A stretch of DNA of 64,000 nucleotides from the NCBI GenBank assembly GCA_013407085.1, contig JACCGJ010002760.1, positions 34,095-98,094 of the forward strand, given 5' to 3'. Positions 11,060-21,289 of the stretch are shown here, piece after piece; within the stretch, counting starts at the first letter, position 1, and the number at the start of each line of letters is the position of its first letter. A program made the translations under genes and the position numbers. The notes beneath the pieces were generated by a model. It saw only the letters and a list, made by a program, of their open reading frames with translations, did no database searches and was not told the DNA's origin. The DNA comes from Atriophallophorus winterbourni. Taxonomy: Eukaryota > Platyhelminthes > Trematoda > Plagiorchiida > Microphallidae.

Positions 11060-12101
11060 CTTTTATTAAACAGAGATTGGATAATTTATAGAATGTTACC
11101 AACTCATTTCGTGAACCGAGCTGCTTTTACTATCCACTTGAAAAATAATCAACCATTCGGGAGTTTTATTGCTTAGTGGTGCCTCCCAGCATCACTACAC
11201 GTTATGGTGAAAATTCATGGCATATAAGATTCTTGAGGTGCGTTGAAAATTTATTCTAATACAGATTAATATAGGTTGCCGATTTGGTTTTCTCATTGAC
11301 TTTCATGAATCGAAAGCTGATATTCACAACAAATGCTCACTCACCTACATTTTCCAAACATTGTTGTATCTTCCAATGATTCATCAAATTTGTAAGTATT
11401 TCTTTTAACGTTTCAATAAAAACAGATGCTATTTTCTGTTTCAATTGATGTACACTTTTCTGTGTTTCCAATTATACAGATTTTGCTCCGCCAGCCGGAA
11501 ATATTTCAAATAAACACAGACAGTACTTAAGTGGGAGTATCGTGCAAGCAGAAAGTCTGTTAAATGTCATCTATTTTGGTGTTGCTGTTAAATGAATATT
11601 CAATATGCCATAGATTTTAAAATAGAGTGCCCATGTCAATAGAATTGTATTACAATAACACTTGCTGCATCATCTTTGATATTTTTCTGAAATTTAGTGC
11701 TGTTAAAAAATGTCGTTCGCAGGAAATTTTATGGACGAAACACGATGTTGCGTTATCCTCTGCATATTCATAGTATATGTGAATGTGAGGCCAAGTAGAA
11801 TCGTCGCAACTCAATATAATAGGACATACATTACGCTCATAAAACTCACATTGTGGGATTTCAGAATTTCCCATAGCTATGTCACATTATGTAAGCTTGC
11901 TCACAATATCGAACCTAAATTCCGCGATTAGCTAGAAGCGCAGCAATGTCACGACCATGTATCAGAGTTAAATCACATAAATGGAACATATTTGATTCGA
12001 TCAGTTGGGGCTTAGTTTAGTCCCTTCAGCTACTTATAAAAGTAGCGAGTAGACGAGAACTTCGATTCGCATTGGACCATCCGTCTACACAAATACTAGT
12101 T

Positions 12102-12194
12102 CGAAACGCGAAGAGTCCAGCGAGTACGCATAGCTGATGAGAGGCAAAAACCTCAAAACCGGTCCTATGCTCCCAGTGAGATTCTAGCGTTTCG
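12102..12194 (+). ncRNA. Hammerhead ribozyme unit 1, G12 lost
   Basis: CTGATGA at 12134-12140, stem II GAGG/CCTC with CAAAAA loop, then AAAA where GAAA is required, then CCGGTC. Inner stem I GCATAG/CTATGC and outer stem I CGAAACGC/GCGTTTCG are kept, but the middle stem I pairing seen in unit 2 is gone. The G12-to-A change removes the general base, so it should not cleave. Confidence 0.8.
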
Positions 12195-12357
12195 GAATGG
12201 TATTCTACTTCGAACTATTCTGGGGTTGTGATAACCCTCGCGGCAATACGCCGTTCGATCAGTTGAAGCTTAGTTTAGTCCCTTCAGCCACTTATAAAGT
12301 AGCGAGTAGACGAGAACTTCCGTTCGCATTGCGCCATCCGTCTACACAAATACTAGT

Positions 12358-12452
12358 CCGAAACGCGAAGAGTCCAGCGGATACGCATAGCTGATGAGAG
12401 GCAAAAACCTCGAAACCGGTCCTGTGCTTCCGGTGAGATTCTAGCGTTTCGG
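12358..12452 (+). ncRNA. Hammerhead ribozyme unit 2, intact
   Basis: Outer stem I CCGAAACGC (12358-12366) pairs with GCGTTTCGG (12444-12452). Middle stem I CGGA (12378-12381) pairs with TCCG (12429-12432). Inner stem I GCATAG (12385-12390) pairs with CTGTGC (12422-12427). Core CTGATGA is at 12391-12397, stem II is GAGG/CCTC with a CAAAAA loop, GAAA follows, and stem III is the palindromic ACCGGT. Cleavage is predicted after C12421. The fold is the type I hammerhead of schistosome satellites and animal retrozymes; the loopless stem III implies action as a double hammerhead. Confidence 0.88.
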
Positions 12453-12616
12453 AATGGTATTCTACTCTGATCTATCCTGGGGTTGTAATCACCCTCGCGG
12501 CAATGCGCCGTTCGATCAGTTGGGGCTTAGTTTAGTCCCTTCAGCTACTTATAAAAGTAGCGAGTAGACGAGAACTTCGATTCGCATTGGACCATCCGTC
12601 TACACAAATACTAGTT

Positions 12617-12709
12617 CGAAACGCGAAGAGTCCAGCGAGTACGCATAGCTGATGAGAGGCAAAAACCTCAAAACCGGTCCTATGCTCCCAGTGAGATTCT
12701 AGCGTTTCG
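12617..12709 (+). ncRNA. Hammerhead ribozyme unit 3, G12 lost
   Basis: Repeat of unit 1 at +515 bp with the same AAAA in place of GAAA and the same stem I changes. Predicted inactive. Confidence 0.8.
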
Positions 12710-12872
12710 GAATGGTATTCTACTTCGAACTATTCTGGGGTTGTGATAACCCTCGCGGCAATACGCCGTTCGATCAGTTGAAGCTTAGTTTAGTCCCTTC
12801 AGCCACTTATAAAGTAGCGAGTAGACGAGAACTTCCGTTCGCATTGCGCCATCCGTCTACACAAATACTAGT

Positions 12873-12967
12873 CCGAAACGCGAAGAGTCCAGCGGATACG
12901 CATAGCTGATGAGAGGCAAAAACCTCGAAACCGGTCCTGTGCTTCCGGTGAGATTCTAGCGTTTCGG
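12873..12967 (+). ncRNA. Hammerhead ribozyme unit 4, intact
   Basis: Repeat of unit 2 at +515 bp with every core base and all stem I pairings kept. Predicted cleavage after C12936, exactly 515 nt from the unit 2 site. Confidence 0.88.
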
Positions 12968-13131
12968 AATGGTATTCTACTCTGATCTATCCTGGGGTTG
13001 TAATCACCCTCGCGGCAATGCGCCGTTGGATCAGTTGGGGCTTAGTTTAGTCCCTTCAGCTACTTATAAAAGTAGCGAGTAGACGAGAATTTCGATTCGC
13101 ATTGCACCATCCGTCTACACAAATACTAGTT

Positions 13132-13209
13132 CGAAACGCGGAGAGTCCAGCCTATACGCATAGCTGATGAGAGGCAAAAACCTCGAAACCGGTCCTGTGC
13201 TTCCGGAAT
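13132..13209 (+). ncRNA. Hammerhead ribozyme unit 5, core intact, 3' arm deleted
   Basis: CTGATGA at 13164-13170, GAGG/CCTC stem II and GAAACCGGTCCTGTGC are all present, but a deletion joins ttccgg directly to aatggtattc and removes the 3' strand of outer stem I. The 5' middle stem I (CGGA) has also changed. Weak or no cleavage is expected. Confidence 0.7.
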
Positions 13210-14234
13210 GGTATTCTACTTCGAACATATTTGCTGTCCGTTTTATATTAGTTCCTAACTTTCGAGTTTGGGTTTGTGCACGGTGATTGCCGGTGATCAA
13301 CTTGCACTAAGATTTCAATATATATATACGGAGGAAGATAATTATGCGATAACGGAAACCAACTTTCGTGAAGATCAACCATTAGAGGTAACTTGAAGCG
13401 CTCGATCAAGTTATTAGAAGAGATTTGTGCAAACACAACACGGATAATCAAAACGCTGACCAACCGCCATATATACTAACAGTCATACAAACATTTCACG
13501 ATTTGTTAGTGGACGACGCGCTAGCGACTTCCTCTAGACGCTTTCGAATCAACTGTCTCCAAACCCAGGTTCAACAAATTTACTCCAAATTTAAATGAAT
13601 ATTTTTTGATAAATATTGAAACAGTTTCCCGTTAAAAATTATCATCTTTTTTGCTATTGCTTTCAATGTTATGTATCGTGTTTCCCAACTTCCAGTAGGT
13701 CTGTAAAGAAATCCATCAGTAATACAAATGTAATATTCACATATATTTGAAATCGCTCTCTCAGTAGCTAATATTTACGTATCACTCGGGTCTTTTCAAT
13801 CGACCATACCGAAAGGTGTATACTTCATGCACTGTAATATTATTCCCGCAGCGACGTGTATACTTGTTGCATTATAATAACGGTAATATATAAAAGAATT
13901 CGTCCTTACGGAGTTAAAATCATGTAGTAATATCTGGAAACTTATGTTTAAGCGGTATAAATGCTTTTGTAAATTTCTTTGAGAGCTCGTTTCAATGGTT
14001 ATGCTATTTAGAAAGTTCACACCGGTTTAGAGCGACGCACTATCTTTAAATAGAGAACAGCCGTGCGAATCTCATTTTTCCAAAACCAGTGATTTGCCTC
14101 AATCATCTGTTTTCTCGAACTCTCAAATTGAAATGAGGCACGATTCCAATGATTATACTTTAGAGTTTAACTAAGTTTTGATAGTAATGCATCTGATCAT
14201 GATAATAAAATCAACTCATCAAAATATTTTTTAC

Positions 14235-14337
14235 TCTTTTGCAATATCTCCTGTGTACGAAAACGTGCACTCCATTGTTCCAGTATATTCAAACGAATAA
14301 ACTATTGGTGGATTGTAGAACGTTATTTCATAATTCT
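14235..14337 (-). CDS. Candidate upstream Ig exon
   Basis: A strong acceptor (tttctttaaattcacag) precedes a 103-nt open stretch reading ...VYSFEYTGTMECTFSYTG, which looks like an Ig B strand with its cysteine; the donor is AAGA|GTAAAA. It would end in phase 2, which does not fit the long form of exon 10891-11059, so at least one more exon or another acceptor is needed. Intergenic chance is a real alternative. Confidence 0.3.
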
Positions 14338-15733
14338 CTGTGAATTTAAAGAAACAAAATATTTACTCATTTATTCAGCTAAACCTTTTGATTTTTCGCT
14401 ATTTGAAAATCTCATATATTTTATAAAATATCGCATCGCAGTAAATATAGTATGAAATATCATCAGACGTAAACACAATAGCGACGATATCGATTGGAAT
14501 AAAATGTTATAACGAAAAGCTATTTTCGATAAAACAATGTAACGACGCAAGTGGGAAAAATTACTCTCGTTATCGACACGTTCTAAAACGAAAGAGGTGT
14601 ACTTTTATAAATTCTCAGAAGGAGCTTTAGTTTCGAGGAGAATTCATACAGCGGATAACACGGATGGTTCAATATTGTATCAATGATTCAATTGGGTGAT
14701 ATACAATGGGTGTATTGAGATAATTTCGGGCATTTTTTCATAAAACAGAGCTTTCCCTTTAAATTCACATGATGAAGTGGTCAACCAACAATATTTCTCA
14801 AAAACGATAAAAGAGAAAAATCGCATCAAGATGAATGCCATCACTATAGAGACAAAATTAATAGAAAAACTGCATACAAATTTTAGCATGTGGAAGTCAT
14901 GAGATGATTCGATCTCGTAAAATCTGTGACTCAAGCTAATATAATTAGTGCCTGCTCAGTAGTGTTACATGAAGTTCAACACGCAGTTTAGTAAGCATGA
15001 GTTAAACACATTTTTCAGGTTTTGTAGACATGCATTGCTCATTTGCTTTGCTTGTAATTTCATGTTAATCAGCGACAGCTGATTCCTAAAGTTCTTTCCG
15101 GGTTCGTCACACTAAATATCTATTACCTATTTGCAAGAGTGTAATGATTATGGTTACAATTTTTCCTTGACTTTCCCGGTTTGCGTTGGAGATCAGAGAA
15201 CTTATAAGTTTGCAAATTCGTTGCATTTGATATATATATATATATATAACTAGAAAAGAATATGAAAGATAATTAAAAATTCAATTTTCATAAGACCGCA
15301 GTCATATTTGCTGTGCTTCAGTGTAAGGGATTGTCGAGCAGTAAAGACATCAAGTTACGAAATGACCGATCTAGGATCCATGCATGTATTTTACAAACAA
15401 TACAAACGTGTACTATTTACATTTAGCTGTCTTGAAATTAACCACGATTACACACTTCATCTGGAACATGCATAGCGTGGGCTAAGTGAAAAATGGCTAA
15501 CAATATTGACTCAAAAGTTAGCTGATAGAAATTGACACCATGATAGGGAATATAATCGTGTTACCTAAGAAGCATGAAGCTCTGTACACGTACACCCTGA
15601 ATCAACCGACATAATGAGGAAAGAAAATGTTCTTTCAAAATAATACTAATCAGTATTTTATATTCATACAATCAACATATTTAATTGCTTCGCTGATAAT
15701 TTTCTTATTTGCCGGTCAAAACAATTTACTTAC

Positions 15734-15767
15734 CATTATTCCCACTAGTTTGACCATAAACGCCGAC
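15734..15767 (-). CDS. Candidate 34-nt microexon
   Basis: A pyrimidine-containing acceptor (aatccttcag) and a near-perfect donor (AATG|GTAAGT) enclose 34 nt. Its phase (one base out) fits the two-base start of the candidate exon at 14235-14337. The support is splice signal only; there is no domain evidence. Confidence 0.2.
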
Positions 15768-16753
15768 CTGAAGGATTATTAAAAACCGGATGGCGAAGTT
15801 CATGCTGCAAAGTTTCTTCATCTATGTAACAGTAGAACGCGTATTAACGTTTATATACGAAACGTTTCACACACACACTGACAAATTTTTCTGAAGCAAT
15901 GGTTGACTTATTAGAGTGCAACATTCCATATTTCTGGCCCCTTTAGACTTACGTGTGGAGGAAATATTGCTGAAAATATTTTGATGCTCAGCAAAAAGTG
16001 ATGGTAACAACCAAATTTGGAATTCCACAATAAGCATTCAGTATCAATTGATGACCTTGAGAAAAAAACAACTCACAATGTGTGAAAAGTTGCGGATTAT
16101 CAATGGCAATTTTCTTGGAAAGCGGTATTGAAATACGCAGCTTAGAAGTTGCACTACCTGAATTTGGAGGAATCTATTGTTGTAGAAGAAGAAATAAATG
16201 GTTTATTTCGTAAATCAGATGAGCGGAGAGAAGACATTTATGCTCTGACTCTTGCGAGAATTACTACCTGTCTAAGTCATACACGAATAATTTCCATATT
16301 ATTGTGGTCGTCACGTCCAGATCTATCGGATTATACCATTATTGCTAGACGGAAATATAACACGTTATTGTTTCCTATTCCGGATAAATTTTCTCAATCT
16401 CCACGCGAGCAACATTTAACAATGTTTAACGCATATAGTTGAATTAAATCACACTCGAACGTGCTGAACATTCTACATCCTTCGAGCTCTCTCTACTTTG
16501 TATCTTGACCGTGAAGCTCAGCATCTTGTATATCATTTGTGTCTAGCTTAGCGAATACGACCCTCACTTGTCCAAGTTCATCTTAGTTCATCAACATTAC
16601 GTTGCATGTATGAAACTGTCTCATCCAGTTAACTTGGAAATACAAACAAATGACCGCACATAAACACGAAACGATGACTCAGAAAATCTTACGGAAAAAT
16701 TAAAAAAACGTTTTTCGAAAGGACCTTTCCAAAGACTCATCTTGTGACTTGTC

Positions 16754-19700
16754 ATTCAATTCAATTCAATTCAATTTTAATGGTCTAAAAAGCATATAGC
16801 TTTACAAAAACCACAGAAAATTATGGAAATTTACAAATAACATATCTCAGTAAAAACGAGATTTGTTTGCTTACTGAACAGTTCGGGAATCAGGTAAAAA
16901 TCCAAATGATAGAAACTGTTTTCACTCAGTGGAATGGCACATATATGTCCATGGGGTCGAGATGATTTGACGTGTGAGTTCAAAGTTATTAGGTTGTGGA
17001 ATACATAGTCTCAATGTTCGGATGGGTCGACAGGAATTTGTCTAAGCTGGATTTGAATATATCCAAGTTGGGTGCATGTGCAACATTCGAGGGTAGGGAG
17101 TTCCAAGTGAAACATACACGTACAGAATAAAAATATCTTCGACAGTTCAGTCGCGAGTCGGGAATTAGTACTGTGTACTCATGACTCCGGCTGGTTCTTG
17201 GTGGTTGTCGTGTGAATAGTGTATTAAGGGGATGGCTGGGGGTATGCAATATGTTAAACATTAGGATCAGATCACCTCTAAGACGTCGGTAAGGAGAGTC
17301 GAAGAGGTTGAGGTTTGCAATACGATCTTCGTATTGTTTGTGCTTTAAGCCGCACACGAGCTTCGTGGTCCGATGATAGATTCGCTGCAAGAGATTGATG
17401 TCTTTCTTTAACCAGGGTGACCAAGCCTGAACCGCATACTCCATGGTGGGCCTCAAGTAGGTATTAATTATTCGATGAACAGTCGGCTTCGTGAAACTCC
17501 CAAACACGCGTTTCAGCAGAAGCAGTACTTTTGACGTCTTTTCGTAGACAGCCTTAACGTTGTGTGACGGTTTCAACGTGCTGCTCACCCACACACCCAA
17601 GTCCTTCTCCTTGTCAGTTATTTCAAGAGTATGGGAACCAAGGGTGTAAGAGAACTCGAAGGGTTTTCCAACTGTCAATACCTTGCATTTTCTCACATTG
17701 AAAGGAAGTTCATTTCGAACCGACCATTCCTGTAAGACATTGAGGTCCAGCTGAAGCTGTCTGCAATCCTCAGTTGTGCGTACTTGTGTCCACAACTTGA
17801 TATCATCCGCAAATAGCAAGATTTTGCACCGAACAAGTTTTGGTAAATCGTTTACATAGAGCAAGAAAAGAATTGGTCCAAGCACCGATCCCTGCGGCAC
17901 TCCACTTGTTACTGTAATGGGCCGTGACAAAGCACCATCAACCCTTACTCGAATAACACGGTCACGGAGATAATCCTCCAACCAGGCTAGTAATGAGCCC
18001 TTGATGCCACATTGCTCTATTTTTTGTAGTAACAAACTGTGGTTAACACGATCGAATGCTTTGGACATATCCAGATAACAAGCATGTATGGTGAAACCTT
18101 TGTCCACAGCTTGTGTCCAGTCATCGAGGGCAAGGAGAAGGTTTGAAAGGCAAGAGTGTCTTTTTCTGAAGCCATGTTGTTCGATTGCGAGCAAGCAATT
18201 ATCTTCCAGGTGATTTGTGATGCTGTTTGCAACGAGGCGCTCCATCACTTTAGAGATCACCGGTAGTAGTGTTACTGGTCGATAATTGGATACTTCAGAA
18301 CGGTTCCCTCCTTTGTAGATGGGGGTAATGATACCAGTCTTCCATTCACAGGGAAAGAAACCTTGGGTTATAGAGAGGTTAAATAAGTAGGTAAGCGGTG
18401 TACACAAAGAATAGGCACAGCTTCTGAGGATCAGCGGGGTAATTTCATCAGCTCCAGGAGACTTTTTCGTGTTGAGCTTTAACAATGTACGGAGGACACT
18501 GTCCGAGCTAAAAGTTAGTTGCTGTAAAACGTTTTCTGGCGAGATCACGGAGGTCAAAGGACTGGTTACGGTGTTCGGTGGACTGAAGACAGTGGAGAAG
18601 AATTGGGCTAGAACTTCGGCTGATTGCGATGCTGTCGTTGTTATTCCATCACATGTCTTTAGGGCGGCAACCCCTGGTTTTACTCTAGACCGGTTATTTA
18701 TGATCTGATAGAGAATTTTTGGGTTTGATTCCATTTTGTCGAGTAAATGTTTTTGATAATTCAATTTGTCGTCAACAACAAGTTTGTTTACCTTATTTCT
18801 CAGCAAACGGAATGTTTCCCAACTTTCAGCAGTGCTATCAAGTCGGTGAGCCCGCCATGCAGCATTTCGCATAGTCAACCATTTCCGTGTTCGGCTTCTC
18901 AGTTTAAACGTGTATCCCCTTTTCCGCACCTTCGGAACAAAATGAGAGTGCATTTCAACTGCAATTTTAATTTCGTTTGCCATCCATTGCCACTGACCTT
19001 GTACGCTGTCGGACTCGAGACCAGGGTCTGTGACATTCTTCAGAGTAGTATTAAGTTGTGAAAAGTCAATTTTCCTAATCAACTTGCTGGTGTCACTTGT
19101 TCTGATTGCCTGACAAATATAATCAAACGTGATAACTAAGTGGTCACTGAGTCCCATAGGAGCTTCATAAGCGAGACTTTCAATCACGTACTCTTCGTTT
19201 GTCAGTATCAAGTCCAAGATAGACGGCGTATCACTACCCCGAAATCGGGTATTGTCAAAAATATGGTTGTAAAGTGGAATGTCCTCCAGCAACTGTTGAA
19301 ATAAAGCATTCAAGGAGTTTTCTGGATAGACTGAATTTCCCTTATAGTTCGGCAAATTGAAATCTCCGATCAGAAGAAGTCTGCCGCCGTATCTGGTAGC
19401 CGCTAAGCGTATGTTTGCAATTAATGCTGAATTGTAGGCTTCATCAGCGGAGGGCGAGCGGTAAATCACACCCACTGTACATTTTTCTTTTTCTGCTGTT
19501 ACATTCAGGGAACACCACAGTGTGTCTTGTAGTTGTAAGTCTTCATCAGTGATCTCATGGCATGACAAACTCTGAACGTGATATAGAGCAACACCGCCTC
19601 CTCGAGCCAGGCGATCGCGACGAAGTAGAGACATACCCTTAATGACCACTTCGTTGTCTGTTAAAGTTGGATGGAACCATGTCTCAGTTACGGCAATCAC

Positions 19701-19815
19701 GTCTGGTGAGTGTGTGGTAGTTAGTTCAGTCAATTCGTGTAATTTATTTGTCAAGCATTGGGCATTCGTATACAAAAATTTGTCATGTCTGCTCAGGAAA
19801 AATTTATGCTCTCAG
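16754..19815 (-). mobile_element. LINE family A copy, long open ORF2 and 3' tail
   Basis: Contains the 928-codon ORF2 described separately. The 3' end is a short tandem (TTGAA)n tail at 16,754-16,778, preceded by GACCATTAAAA and AAGCTATATGCTTTT, the same terminus as the plus-strand copy ending near 36,990. The open frame starts just after a TGA near 19,815 with no ATG, so the 5' end, including ORF1, appears truncated. Confidence 0.85.
16989..19775 (-). CDS. LINE ORF2: endonuclease and reverse transcriptase (CR1/Jockey group)
   Basis: Drives target-primed reverse transcription of the element. The N-terminal apurinic-type endonuclease shows VTETWFHP near residue 30, LLLIGDFNLP near 135 and LSDHLVITFDY near 208. 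The reverse transcriptase shows ITPIYKGG and SNYRPVTLLPVISKVMERL, QHGFRKRHSCLSNL, YLDMSKAFDRVNHS (domain A), SGVPQGSVLGPILFLLYVND and the catalytic FADDIKLW near residue 655. The C-terminus has FTWNSLPSNV. No frameshift or stop interrupts 928 codons. The listed start is a TTG; the frame is open about 13 codons further upstream. It may still be competent or only recently dead. Confidence 0.9.
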   Translation of the reverse strand: MYTNAQCLTNKLHELTELTTTHSPDVIAVTETWFHPTLTDNEVVIKGMSLLRRDRLARGGGVALYHVQSLSCHEITDEDLQLQDTLWCSLNVTAEKEKCTVGVIYRSPSADEAYNSALIANIRLAATRYGGRLLLIGDFNLPNYKGNSVYPENSLNALFQQLLEDIPLYNHIFDNTRFRGSDTPSILDLILTNEEYVIESLAYEAPMGLSDHLVITFDYICQAIRTSDTSKLIRKIDFSQLNTTLKNVTDPGLESDSVQGQWQWMANEIKIAVEMHSHFVPKVRKRGYTFKLRSRTRKWLTMRNAAWRAHRLDSTAESWETFRLLRNKVNKLVVDDKLNYQKHLLDKMESNPKILYQIINNRSRVKPGVAALKTCDGITTTASQSAEVLAQFFSTVFSPPNTVTSPLTSVISPENVLQQLTFSSDSVLRTLLKLNTKKSPGADEITPLILRSCAYSLCTPLTYLFNLSITQGFFPCEWKTGIITPIYKGGNRSEVSNYRPVTLLPVISKVMERLVANSITNHLEDNCLLAIEQHGFRKRHSCLSNLLLALDDWTQAVDKGFTIHACYLDMSKAFDRVNHSLLLQKIEQCGIKGSLLAWLEDYLRDRVIRVRVDGALSRPITVTSGVPQGSVLGPILFLLYVNDLPKLVRCKILLFADDIKLWTQVRTTEDCRQLQLDLNVLQEWSVRNELPFNVRKCKVLTVGKPFEFSYTLGSHTLEITDKEKDLGVWVSSTLKPSHNVKAVYEKTSKVLLLLKRVFGSFTKPTVHRIINTYLRPTMEYAVQAWSPWLKKDINLLQRIYHRTTKLVCGLKHKQYEDRIANLNLFDSPYRRLRGDLILMFNILHTPSHPLNTLFTRQPPRTSRSHEYTVLIPDSRLNCRRYFYSVRVCFTWNSLPSNVAHAPNLDIFKSSLDKFLSTHPNIETMYSTT

Positions 19816-21232
19816 CGATACGACCTTGACGAATGAAGTGATAATTATAATCAAAAACGAATGTTTTGTGGCACTCATATCCCCACCACTTATTGAAAGA
19901 CTATTCTATCTTGGGAGTTTGCTACGTGTGCGAACAGATTTCACAATGCCCCTGCGACCAAGCCAGTGTAGTAGAAATTAATCGGGGACTGAGCTTGGAT
20001 GTGAAAATTGTCAGTGGTGAATCCTGTTTAAAAATTGAAGTTAACCTAGATTAATGTATTGCGGTGCTCACATCCCCATCCCTTACACACAACTACCGGT
20101 TTCTGGCCGTTTGTTAGACAATGATGGTTGTATATTAGTTATTAACAAAGCTAATACTGATTAAAGGAGAAGATGGAAAATGTGAAAGATAATAACCTGC
20201 CAAACGCGGGTTCCCGAAGCTAGCACGTAAACCCGGCACAAACAACGAAAACTTATGAAATCGTGCACTCTAAACAATTAAGTTTCCGGTGCTGACGCTA
20301 AAGCATATGCAGCTATCAGAAAGTACACAAGTGGAAGAAACTTCAAAAATTCGAACAATCCATCAGACACCGGGTTCTACGACTTAACTGTAATATGTAC
20401 GCATATGCCAGAACCAGATGCTTCACTATTTGAGGTTAGAAACTGGACGATCTCAAGGTTTGGTTTGACTTGTATGATATCATGCATCATCGTAAGCCAA
20501 CATCATTGTGTCGGCTTACTATAAAACGTGATTCGCCACACCACGCTCAAAGTAACCGTAGACCATAAAAGATATCCGAGAGAAATATGGCTAAACTCCT
20601 TCATACTACGAAGTAACTCAGAAACACCCCGCTGTGTCTACCACCATGTTACATGTTGCGAGAGAAAAGGCGACACCGCTGGTCCTGAAATCCATTTCTT
20701 CCGCAGTCTTTTTTAACACGATAGTTTAGAAATCATTGTTGATTATTTAACTCACAAACGCGCTAGCTACGACCGTAAGTAATGAATATTCCTGGCAGAA
20801 ATGATTAAGATTTCGGAGGAAAATACGAAATAATATATCCATTTTGCACGATCTCGCAAGGTAAATCAAGTGGGTTTAAATCCACTGAAAGTGATTCTTC
20901 TGAATAGCGCAACTGCTGCTTTAAAACATAAGTTCCCAAAATGGGTTATTCTATCTGGTTTGAGCGTCAAAGTACGAGACAACCGTCGAGTTGTGAGTAT
21001 AGCGGTTAACCATGAAAACATTGTGATGCACTTGCAGGCGAAAACGTCCACGGACACGAATAAATAAATGCCGCTCGATCCGAAATCAATCGAGATCCAA
21101 ACGGAGAACCAGATAAAATTATGGATTCGGACACTTGAGCTATATCAACACAAACAACGCTACACTCCACACAATGGATGTCAGTAATTACTAGAGGTAT
21201 AGCGCACAACGTCATGACAAATCCGAATCCAG
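19816..21232. other. No gene recognised
   Basis: Short ORFs only. A hammerhead-related fragment at 20,061-20,130 is listed separately. Confidence 0.4.
20061..20130 (-). repeat. Decayed hammerhead-repeat fragment
   Basis: Minus strand reads GGCCAGAAACCGGTAGTTGTG, then TAAGGGATGGGGATGTGAGC. This keeps the GAAA-CCGGT block of the hammerhead and flanking sequence shared with 45,600-45,670, but the CTGATGA box is gone. Confidence 0.5.
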
Positions 21233-21289
21233 ATGAGTCCAACCAATAATTTAATTTTACACCCGTCATTATTCACAAAAAATACGATG

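Larger units (their letters stand above)
11998..13225 (+). repeat. Hammerhead satellite array, 515-bp dimers of 258+257-bp units
   Basis: The mark tcagttg recurs at 12001, 12259, 12516, 12774 and 13031, giving spacings of 258, 257, 258 and 257. Units one apart differ (ggggctt versus gaagctt; ttataaaagtag versus ttataaagtag), while units two apart are nearly identical, so the true repeat is a 515-bp dimer. Each unit has a TATAAA-containing hairpin or remnant (CTACTT/AAGTAG in odd units), a hammerhead ribozyme and a near-palindromic GGGTTGT.AT.ACCC element. The last unit is cut short after about 195 bp. Confidence 0.95.
13226..16753. other. No firm gene
   Basis: AT-rich stretch with no recognised protein motif beyond the two weak candidate exons at 14,235-14,337 and 15,734-15,767. 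A short (AT)n tract lies at about 15,231-15,248. Confidence 0.4.

Noticed and set aside
12197..12909. Two identical 65-codon ORFs 515 bp apart
   Set aside because: They lie on the satellite units and repeat with the 515-bp period; no protein motif. They are by-products of the repeat.
11998..13225. Regularly spaced repeats as a CRISPR array
   Set aside because: Units are 257-258 bp and repeat throughout with no short repeat/variable spacer pattern; the host is eukaryotic.
18469..19061. Plus-strand ORFs opposite the LINE ORF2
   Set aside because: Antisense shadows of a clearly coding frame with all reverse transcriptase motifs.
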